Below, in pieces: positions 39,796 to 45,667 of a stretch of DNA of 45,667 nucleotides (the stretch's first letter is position 1; each line of letters starts with the position of its first letter). The stretch is from CAYQAJ01 sp964415245 (GTDB lineage Bacteria; Planctomycetota; Planctomycetia; Pirellulales; Pirellulaceae). Where the stretch lies: positions 1 through 45,667 of the forward strand of contig CAYQAJ010000008.1 of the NCBI GenBank assembly GCA_964415245.1, in the 5' to 3' direction. Below the pieces are notes generated by a model. That model saw only the letters and a program-made list of their open reading frames with translations, did not search any database and was not told the origin of the DNA. The position numbers and the translations under genes were made by a program.

Positions 39796-41127
39796 TCACT
39801 CCGCGCGGTCGATCGCTTCGTTGATCAGTGCGCCGAGATCGACGATCGCTCGCAGCGGATCGACCAGCCGTGGGTGCACGATCACGCGGACGCGCTTTAC
39901 GTAGTCGTCGAACTGCTCGCGGGCCAGCGTGTGCACCACCGGCGACACCTCGCCCAGCGGGCGGTAGCAGTCTTCCTTGGGAAAATACACCTCGACGTCG
40001 AACTCCACCTCGCGCTCCACCGGCGGGGCGTCGATCAGCACTTCGTGCGGCGTGACGCGGCTCCCCAGCCGCCGGCTCAGCACCGTCGATAATTCCTCGG
40101 CACAGGCCGCCAGCCAAGGATACGGCCGCCTTGCCAGTCGCTCGTAAATCTCGCGCTCTTGAAAGAAGCTGTACTGCGCCAGCCGCTTGTACAACCGCCG
40201 CGTAGGTCCAAACAGGCCGCTCAGCAGCTCACCGGCGGGTCCGTCGCCGGCGGACTTTTGCAGCGCCAGGATCATCGGATGCTCGGTGAGGCGGAACAGC
40301 GCGTCGAGGTCCAATTCGCCGTGCAACAGATAGAATGCGCGTTGCAACATCGCCGTTGCCGCACGCACCGCGTGATGCCAGTAGACCTCGCTGAACATGA
40401 TGTACCGGGCGAAGACCATCAGCTCGGCGGCCGTGCGTCCCTTTTCGGTGATGGCCGGGCCGTCGCCCGCCTCGTTCAGGCACAAGCTGCTGATCAGCCG
40501 CTGCTGGTCGAAGTTGCGGCCGTACGGCACGCCGGCATGCAAACTGTCGCGCATCAGGTAGTCGGTTTTGTCAACGTCGATCGGGCCCGACAGGATGCCG
40601 TGCAGGATGCGGCTCTTGGCGTCGCGCGGCTTCTCGGACAACAGCGAAACCACGTCGCGGGGCTGAATACCCCAATCGTCGCGCAGGGCGTCGGCGATCT
40701 CGCCTTCCAGCAGAAAACTGTTGGCAAACAGCTCGTGCTGTGGCACGTCGGCCAGGTGCATGTCTTCGATGGGGTGGCAGAAGGGCCAATGGCCAAGATC
40801 GTGCACGAGCGCCGCCACGATGAGCAATTCAGCGTCGGCCGGGCGAATCGCCGCCGCGAACCGCTCATCGTGCGCCAGTTGCGCAAGATACAGTAGCGCG
40901 AGCCGGTACACTCCCAGCGAGTGCTCGAACCGCGTGTGGTTGGCGGCCGGATAGACCAGCGACACCAGGCCCAATTGGCTGATGTGGGCCAGGCGGCGGA
41001 AGTCGGCCGTGTCGATGATCTGCCGCACCCGCGGCGTGAGCGGCACGTCGAGCTCTTGCGGAATGCGAACCAGGTGGCGGCGATCGCTCAGGCCGCGGAC
41101 CTCGGGAATGTGACTGATGGTGGTCAT
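39796..41127 (-). CDS. HD-domain phosphohydrolase, dNTPase/SAMHD1-like
   Basis: Predicted 443-residue cytosolic HD-superfamily enzyme of the COG1078 group related to SAMHD1 and dGTP triphosphohydrolases. The metal site is visible: His69 in HTRFEHSLGVY, His109-Asp110 in ALVHDLGHWPFCH, and the fourth Asp in DVDKTDYLMRDSLHAG. Such enzymes cleave dNTPs to nucleoside and triphosphate, or other nucleotides, and some limit phage replication. Length and the downstream helical domain fit the group. The start ATG is at 41125-41127. The neighbours do not indicate a pathway. Confidence 0.88.
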   Translation of the reverse strand: MTTISHIPEVRGLSDRRHLVRIPQELDVPLTPRVRQIIDTADFRRLAHISQLGLVSLVYPAANHTRFEHSLGVYRLALLYLAQLAHDERFAAAIRPADAELLIVAALVHDLGHWPFCHPIEDMHLADVPQHELFANSFLLEGEIADALRDDWGIQPRDVVSLLSEKPRDAKSRILHGILSGPIDVDKTDYLMRDSLHAGVPYGRNFDQQRLISSLCLNEAGDGPAITEKGRTAAELMVFARYIMFSEVYWHHAVRAATAMLQRAFYLLHGELDLDALFRLTEHPMILALQKSAGDGPAGELLSGLFGPTRRLYKRLAQYSFFQEREIYERLARRPYPWLAACAEELSTVLSRRLGSRVTPHEVLIDAPPVEREVEFDVEVYFPKEDCYRPLGEVSPVVHTLAREQFDDYVKRVRVIVHPRLVDPLRAIVDLGALINEAIDRAE

Positions 41128-41217
41128 GGACTGTGGGCGTTTCCCAATACCGCCAAGTACCGCCCGGTCCGCCTCGTGGAGTCCCGACGTGTCGCTCGAT
41201 CGATCGGACTCGCCACT

Positions 41218-41904
41218 CTACATCGTCGAGGGGAAAGCCGACAAACCCATCAACAGTCGCAGCGCGACCGAAACAACCAGGTACAGGCTGAAATGCAGCA
41301 CGCCGCTGAGATACTCGAGGTCCAAGGTCGTATAGGCCGCGCCTCCGCCGGCCAGAAGCATGATCGGCACGATGATCGCCATTTGCGGCAGCGTGAAATC
41401 GGCTTCGCGAAACACGTAAATGTGCAACAGCCAAAGGCCGCCCCAGATGCCCGCGTACAAGACGGCGCAAATCCCCACGCGGAGATAGAGCTTGGTTCCG
41501 CGATGCGGCTCCAGCTCGGCGTCGCGCAAGAATGCGTAGCCGCCCAGAGCCAGTGGCGGCGCGAGCAGCAAAGCGCCCAATGCCAGGATCATAGTCGGCA
41601 CGGCTTTGCCATATGTCAGCCGCATGAGTACGGCGACGATCAGTACGACGATGATCGAGCCGCCGATGACAACCGCCATGTTCACCGACAGCCGCGTCTC
41701 CTCGCGAAAGATGGGCTTGAGGACCCCGTGCCCCTTCGTCCCCTTGGGACCGAACGACTGCGGCTCATGAACGACGACCTCCTTCCCCTTCTCCGGCACG
41801 CTGATCTCGGTCTTGCAACCGGGGCACGGGCCCTTCTTGCCGGCAAACTTGTCGCTCACCTGGAATCGCTTGTGGCAACCGGGGCAGACGACGTGAATCG
41901 TCAT
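41218..41904 (-). CDS. Zinc-ribbon membrane protein
   Basis: Predicted 228-residue protein. Residues 1-38 form an MJ0042-like zinc ribbon (Cys7-x2-Cys10 and CPGC at 27-30). A basic linker follows, then about five hydrophobic segments (near 75-97, 103-120, 138-158, 168-190 and 195-220), so it is a polytopic membrane protein with a cytosolic ribbon. The ribbon is nearly the same as the two in the divergent gene at 42183, suggesting a shared module common in planctomycetes. No enzymatic motif is seen and function is unknown. The HD gene lies about 90 bases downstream on the same strand. Confidence 0.75.
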   Translation of the reverse strand: MTIHVVCPGCHKRFQVSDKFAGKKGPCPGCKTEISVPEKGKEVVVHEPQSFGPKGTKGHGVLKPIFREETRLSVNMAVVIGGSIIVVLIVAVLMRLTYGKAVPTMILALGALLLAPPLALGGYAFLRDAELEPHRGTKLYLRVGICAVLYAGIWGGLWLLHIYVFREADFTLPQMAIIVPIMLLAGGGAAYTTLDLEYLSGVLHFSLYLVVSVALRLLMGLSAFPSTM

Positions 41905-42182
41905 AGGAAGTGCTCAAAGTGGGTGGATGTGGCGCCGCGCGAGTCTGAATAGTTTCCCATACGCCTGCGGTGCGTCAAGAATGCGCCTTTGTCGTCAACC
42001 GGCGCGCTGAGGGCGAGTTCGCACCGCGGCGTAGCCGCGTCCCGACCGCGTCTTCTCGCCGAATCCCGGCGGCCGCGTCGTTGATCCGGCAGGCGTTGCG
42101 GACTACGATATTTGCGGCCGGACATTCCAGCGCTGCCCGTCATCGGGGCCGGCGCGACCGGCCCGTTCACGGTGGGGGCTCC

Positions 42183-42950
42183 ATGGTCCTTCGGCTGGTC
42201 TGCCCGAACGGGCATAATCTGGCAACCCGCGACAACCTCGCCGGCAAGCGCGGCAAATGCCCCAAGTGCGGCGTCGCGTTTCTTGTGCCGCCGAAGGCAC
42301 TCCCCGACCAGGAACCGATGAAGGTCGACACCGACGACACGATCGAGTTCTTGTGCCCCAACGGCCACGTGCTGCGCGGGCCAGCCCGTTTGCAGGGGCG
42401 TCCCGGGCAGTGTCCCCATTGCGGTGTAAAGTTCCGCATTCCCAATTACGACGAGGACTTCGAGGAAGAAGAAGAGGAGGAGGAGGAGGAGGAGCAAGCG
42501 ACCGATCAAGAGGAGGTCGCGGACTTTCCGACCGCCGGCCCCGAACCGGGCGCGGACATCGAGCCCCCCCCGATCGAAGGACCGCAGTGGATCGACGACG
42601 AGGAGGTCGAAATCCTCGACGACGTGCGGTCGGTCGAGGAAGTATCGGGCTCTGATGCGGCCGACGATGATGCCGCGCTTTTTCCACGCGCGGCGGGACA
42701 TCCGCTGGCGCGGGCCTTCGCTCGATTGTGGGCCGAGCGCGGCGAAGCCGGGGGCGTCGAGCTGTTTACGCGGCAGGGCGAAGTGATCTCGCCCGACCAT
42801 TACGCCCCCAGCTTGTCGCAGCACGACTACGGCGTGTTCGCCGTCAAGAACGAGGACGGCCACTTCACGGTGACCATCGTCCCCTGGGGCGAAGTGGTGC
42901 GGGTCGGCCTGCACCGCTTGCCAACGCTGCCCGACGGGTTGTTCGAGTAG
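42183..42950 (+). CDS. Double zinc-ribbon protein with polyglutamate linker
   Basis: Predicted 255-residue soluble protein starting at the ATG at 42183. There are two ribbons in tandem (LVCPNGHNLATRDNLAGKRG then CPKCG, and LCPNGHVLRGPARLQGRPGQ then CPHCG), each with Cys-x2-Gly-His and Cys-x2-Cys zinc ligands. Residues of about 94-104 are eleven consecutive or near-consecutive Glu (DNA 42463-42494), part of a very acidic stretch to about 165. The C-terminal 80 residues form a compact domain (GHPLARAFARLWAERGEAGG, then HFTVTIVPWGEVVRVGLHRL). No known enzyme. The acidic linker could mimic nucleic acid or bind basic partners (guess). Confidence 0.75.
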   Translation: MVLRLVCPNGHNLATRDNLAGKRGKCPKCGVAFLVPPKALPDQEPMKVDTDDTIEFLCPNGHVLRGPARLQGRPGQCPHCGVKFRIPNYDEDFEEEEEEEEEEEQATDQEEVADFPTAGPEPGADIEPPPIEGPQWIDDEEVEILDDVRSVEEVSGSDAADDDAALFPRAAGHPLARAFARLWAERGEAGGVELFTRQGEVISPDHYAPSLSQHDYGVFAVKNEDGHFTVTIVPWGEVVRVGLHRLPTLPDGLFE

Positions 42951-43100
42951 TCTTGTCGGGTGACGGTCCACGGTCACCGCAAAGATAGCAAAGCCCTCGC
43001 TCGCGTCGCTCTTGACGCAACCCCGCGTTGCCTGTGCAATCCGGAAGCGGCAACCCTTCCAGCGATTCCGGGCAAGCAGGCGATGTCGGAGGATCGTATC

Positions 43101-43592
43101 ATGACGTGGCAAATGGCCAAGTACGCGGTCGTGTTGGTCGTGCTAGCAGGATTGACGGGAGCAGCGCGCCGGGGCGATTGCGATACGCCACCGCCGGAAC
43201 CTCCGAAGATCGGCGTTCCCGTTCGGCGTGCCATGCCGGTTCTTGTGCCGCTCAAAGCCTCGGCCGAATGGTCCGGCCGCGTCTCCGATCAGAAACTCAG
43301 AGTCGCGGCGGCGGAAGGCCATCACGTCGTCCAGGATCCCATGGTCTGGGAGAGTATCTGGAAGACTTGGAACGGCGAAGAAAAACTGCCTGAGATCGAC
43401 TTCAAGGCGGACCTGCTGCTCGTGTTCACTTCCTCGGGACCGAACCAGGTGTGCCTCAAGCTGTACGTGTCGAACGGCAACGTCAACGGCACCGTGGGGC
43501 AAACGCTAATCGGAGGCCCAGGATTCGGTTACCGTATCCTGCAAGTCCCGAGAAGGGACGTCACGTCGTTTTTCGGCAAGCCGATTGAGTGA
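43101..43592 (+). CDS. Small exported protein
   Basis: Predicted 163-residue protein. The start is the ATG at 43101, chosen over 43083 because ggagga lies 7 bases before it. Residues 1-22 look like a signal peptide (WQMAKYAVVLVVLAGLTGAA) followed by a Cys-containing, proline-rich linker. The body contains VWESIWKTWNGEEKLPEIDF, then KADLLLVFTSSGP and the ending GYRILQVPRRDVTSFFGKP. The W-x3-W, P-x-I/V-D-F and G-Y-R-pattern recalls PrcB-like protease-complex inhibitor domains, but this is weak. Function is unknown. Confidence 0.7.
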   Translation: MTWQMAKYAVVLVVLAGLTGAARRGDCDTPPPEPPKIGVPVRRAMPVLVPLKASAEWSGRVSDQKLRVAAAEGHHVVQDPMVWESIWKTWNGEEKLPEIDFKADLLLVFTSSGPNQVCLKLYVSNGNVNGTVGQTLIGGPGFGYRILQVPRRDVTSFFGKPIE

Positions 43593-43660
43593 ACGCCGCT
43601 GGTCGCGCAGGATGCGCCTCTCTCGCACCAGGCAGAACGCCAGTATTCGGCGGCGGCGTC

Positions 43661-44152
43661 CTATTCGATCTCCGACAGGTCGCCTTCGCTGATCATCGTG
43701 AATCCCTTGGTCGCCAGCGTCTCGAGCGCCATTTCAATGTTGTCGACCATCAGGGCGACCGCGGGGCGGCCGTGCGGACGAATGATGAGCGGATAAGCCT
43801 GCACGATGTTCACTTCGGCCTGCAGCAGTGCGGTGCACACGTCCAGCAGCGGCTGAGGGCCGGGCGGAAGCTCGACGCCGATCAGGTCGCTCTCGATCAT
43901 CGCCAGGCCGGCCCGCTCGAGGATTTCGCGTCCCTGCTCGGGATGGCTGAGTAGAAACCGCACGAAGGCGCACTCGGTGGCGTCGTTGATCGACAGGGCC
44001 ACAATGCGGACGCGGCTCCCTTCAAACCGCCGCACCACTTCGAGCAACTGGCCCACGCGGTTCTCCAGGAACACCGTGAACTGGCGGATGCTAGGGTAGT
44101 TGCGCCCGCGCATGACGGAATAGTCGGTTCGGATTCCTTCGTCGGAACTCAT
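43661..44152 (-). CDS. Double ACT-domain protein
   Basis: Predicted 163-residue protein with two ACT-like ligand-binding domains. The first is RQFTVFLENRVGQLLEVVRR, then VRIVALSINDATECAFVRFL. The second is LIGVELPPGPQPLLDVCTAL, then NIVQAYPLIIRPHGRPAVAL and ALETLATKGFTMISE. ACT domains bind amino acids and act as allosteric sensors, here without an attached enzyme. The pattern is close to stand-alone planctomycete ACT proteins and the regulatory subunit of acetolactate synthase. The partner enzyme is not in the window. The start ATG is at 44150-44152. Confidence 0.85.
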   Translation of the reverse strand: MSSDEGIRTDYSVMRGRNYPSIRQFTVFLENRVGQLLEVVRRFEGSRVRIVALSINDATECAFVRFLLSHPEQGREILERAGLAMIESDLIGVELPPGPQPLLDVCTALLQAEVNIVQAYPLIIRPHGRPAVALMVDNIEMALETLATKGFTMISEGDLSEIE

Positions 44153-44266
44153 GAATGGATACTCGTGTGCGCGGGTCTAACCGATCGAGTCTATGCGTTG
44201 CCGCGGCGGCGGTCAACTGTCGCAAGTGCGCCTGGCAGATACGTTTCGCCGTGCCGCACCACCAAC

Positions 44267-44284
44267 CCCGGCCTTCCGGCCGGG
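44267..44284. repeat. Family C palindrome
   Basis: cccggcc and ggccggg pair around ttcc, with the flanks accaac and actatt also seen at 8718. It lies between the divergent/tandem genes at 44152 and 44340, about 55 bases beyond the 3' end of coaB. Confidence 0.7.
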
Positions 44285-44339
44285 ACTATTCTCCTCCGCG
44301 TGCGCACAGCGCGCTGTGACGACGTGCGTTGCGTTGCCA

Positions 44340-44972
44340 CTATGACGGCATCAGCCGCTCGGCAATGATCTGCAAAATACCTTGCGCCACGCTTTCCTTA
44401 CTTCCGCTCAGCGACGCCACCACCTCGCCGCCGCGATCCAGCACGTCGACGCTGTTGTCCGGCGCGCTCATGGCCTCGGGCCCGTTAATCACAATCAGAT
44501 CGCAACTCTTTTTCTCGAGCTTGACCAGCGCGCGAAACCGCTGGTCCTGTGTCTCCAGCGCAAAACCCACGACCCACTGCCCGGGCCTCTTATTGGCGCC
44601 GAGGGTAGCCACGACATCGGGCGTTTCGACGAGATGAAGCTCAAGCGGACCGCCCGTCTTGGCGATCTTGTGCGGTTCGATCTTGATGGGCCGATAGTCG
44701 CACGGCGCCGCGGCGCCGATCAAACCGTCGCAGCTCGGAAACCGCTCGCGGCAGGCGGAGAGCATCTCCTCGGTCGACACCACGGGCACGACTTCGGTTT
44801 GCGGCGGGTACGTGGTTTCCACCGGGCCGCTCACCACCACGACTTCGTGACCCAGCTCCAACGCCGCCTCGACCAGCGCCCGACCCATACGGCCACTCGA
44901 AGCGTTCGTCAGGTAACGCACGGGATCGAGATACTGTCGCGTCGGGCCCGATGTGATGAGGATACGTGCCAT
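44340..44972 (-). CDS. coaB: Phosphopantothenate-cysteine ligase
   Basis: Predicted 210-residue enzyme that activates 4'-phosphopantothenate with a nucleotide triphosphate and couples it to cysteine in coenzyme A synthesis. It has the family signatures ILITSGPTRQYLDPVRYLTN, ASSGRMG (phosphate-binding), VSGPVE, and AAPCDYRP, in place of the usual AAVADYRP, with KI-x-K/E-K following. In most bacteria this domain is fused to CoaC; here it is a separate gene 98 bases downstream of coaC on the same strand. The start ATG is at 44970-44972. Confidence 0.92.
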   Translation of the reverse strand: MARILITSGPTRQYLDPVRYLTNASSGRMGRALVEAALELGHEVVVVSGPVETTYPPQTEVVPVVSTEEMLSACRERFPSCDGLIGAAAPCDYRPIKIEPHKIAKTGGPLELHLVETPDVVATLGANKRPGQWVVGFALETQDQRFRALVKLEKKSCDLIVINGPEAMSAPDNSVDVLDRGGEVVASLSGSKESVAQGILQIIAERLMPS

Positions 44973-45070
44973 GAATGTCGCGCCGCGAGCAAGGGTGCGA
45001 AGGCGAGAAACGTCGGGCGGGCCATTGTATCCGGGAAGTGAGTCGGCGCCGCACCGGGCAGGTGCCTCGT

Positions 45071-45610
45071 TTAGCCTTTCAGTCGAGTGCGAATGGCTTG
45101 AAGAATCGCTTCCGCCTCCGCCATCCGCCCCGTGCCCGACACGCGGCAGCTCAGCCAGCCCGATTCGGGTCCGATGAACTCAACGCCGTCGGTCCGCAAT
45201 TGCTCGACGTTGCGCTGGACAACCGACCGCTGCCACATGGCGCTGTTCATGGAAGGGGCCAAAAGCACGGGCCCCTCGAACGCCAGATACAGCGTGCTCA
45301 GTAAATCGTCGGCGATGCCGTGCGCCGCCTTGGCAAGAAAGTCGGCCGTCGCGGGCGCGACGCAAAGCAGATCCCCGCGCTGCGCCAACTCGATGTGCGC
45401 GCCGAGCGGATGCCGCGGGTTGAACATGTCGCTCTCGACGGGCCGGCCGGTTAGGGCTGCGAAAGTCGCCGGGCCGATGAACTGCCCGGCCGCCGCGGTC
45501 ATCACCACGCTGACCGATGCCCCGCCCTGAACGAGTTGGCTGACGAGGGCGGCGGTCTTGTGCGCCGCAACGCCTCCGCAAACGCCAACCACGACTTCCC
45601 GGCCGTTCAT
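45071..45610 (-). CDS. coaC: Phosphopantothenoylcysteine decarboxylase
   Basis: Predicted 179-residue flavoprotein (HFCD family) that decarboxylates phosphopantothenoylcysteine to phosphopantetheine using FMN. It begins VVVGVCGGVAAHKTAALVSQ, has the catalytic His in NPRHPLGAHIELAQRGDL, the FMN motif APATADFLAKAAHGIADDLL, the PSMNSAMW motif, and the substrate clamp WLSCRVSGTGRMAE with its reactive Cys. Stand-alone length is right for the unfused form. Its ATG overlaps the stop of an upstream partial gene (ATGA at 45607-45610), so translation is coupled. Confidence 0.93.
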   Translation of the reverse strand: MNGREVVVGVCGGVAAHKTAALVSQLVQGGASVSVVMTAAAGQFIGPATFAALTGRPVESDMFNPRHPLGAHIELAQRGDLLCVAPATADFLAKAAHGIADDLLSTLYLAFEGPVLLAPSMNSAMWQRSVVQRNVEQLRTDGVEFIGPESGWLSCRVSGTGRMAEAEAILQAIRTRLKG

Positions 45611-45667
45611 GGGACTTCCAGGGGGTAGAGCATCGCGGGGAAAGAGCGACCACGGGTCTCGCGCCGA
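45607..45667 (-). CDS. 3' end of a gene running off the window, coupled to coaC
   Basis: In the frame ending with the TGA at 45607-45609 the minus strand reads RRETRGRSFPAMLYPLEVP and then stop, open to the window edge. It overlaps the coaC ATG by ATGA. In many bacteria the RNA polymerase omega gene (rpoZ) precedes coaBC, so omega is a candidate, but 19 residues are too few to name it. Confidence 0.4.
   Translation of the reverse strand, partial: RRETRGRSFPAMLYPLEVP

Overview
The window looks like chromosomal DNA from a high-GC member of the Planctomycetota, probably Pirellulales-like. I infer this from gene content, not from a marker gene. The clues are a secreted protein of a planctomycete-typical family (TIGR03009-like), an ECF sigma factor beside a giant Ser/Thr kinase with an anti-sigma-type zinc motif and leucine-rich repeats, a DUF1570-type metallopeptidase, several MJ0042-like zinc-ribbon proteins, a Coa1-like protein, and many palindromic repeats and low-complexity runs between genes.

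Layout. 0-6.2 kb (minus strand): a GT4 glycosyltransferase carrying a palindromic repeat inside its frame, two small proteins, and a sigma-54 activator/histidine kinase pair. 6.7-8.6 kb: tatA, a 30-residue proline-rich microprotein with a strong Shine-Dalgarno and a perfect terminator hairpin, a GT2 glycosyltransferase and tRNA-His. 8.8-12.6 kb (minus): creatininase-like amidohydrolase, secreted HExxH protein with LRRs, and a sugar isomerase/epimerase-like TIM barrel. 12.9-19.4 kb (plus): a secreted protein, then a tight four-gene cassette of N-formylglutamate amidohydrolase-like hydrolase, DUF1704/QEGLA metallopeptidase and two near-duplicate ATP-grasp ligases. A decayed copy of the preceding secreted protein's 3' end follows the cassette. 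19.8-24.7 kb (plus): a second histidine kinase/sigma-54 activator pair, csrA, and an atypical receiver protein whose gene lies in an exact 751-bp tandem duplication. 24.7-30 kb (plus): split thiamine-diphosphate decarboxylase subunits, ECF sigma factor and the Ser/Thr kinase, whose catalytic loop has also taken in an inverted-repeat element. 30.2-31.1 kb (minus): a three-gene PIN toxin-antitoxin locus. 31.2-35.4 kb: a divergent set fitting lysine catabolism through 2-aminoadipate (DUF1338 2-oxoadipate dioxygenase/decarboxylase, class III aminotransferase, ALDH7). 35.7-41.1 kb: TIGR03009-like protein, D-lactate-dehydrogenase-like enzyme, a minus-strand HicB-like/HEPN/small-protein array, Coa1-like protein and an HD phosphohydrolase. 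41.2-45.7 kb: zinc-ribbon proteins, an ACT-domain protein, and unfused coaB and coaC, with the coupled end of another gene at the window edge.

The strongest candidate for an undescribed system is the 14.26-19.15 kb cassette. It pairs an amide-forming enzyme class (two ATP-grasp ligases) with two amide-cleaving enzyme classes (FGase-like and MATCAP/DUF1704-like), as expected for reversible addition of an amino acid or peptide to an unknown target. The two-component pair and the CsrA/receiver unit just downstream are possible regulators. Second is the HEPN/HicB-like array at 37.9-39.0 kb. A recurring theme is hairpin repeats inserted in frame into real coding sequences.
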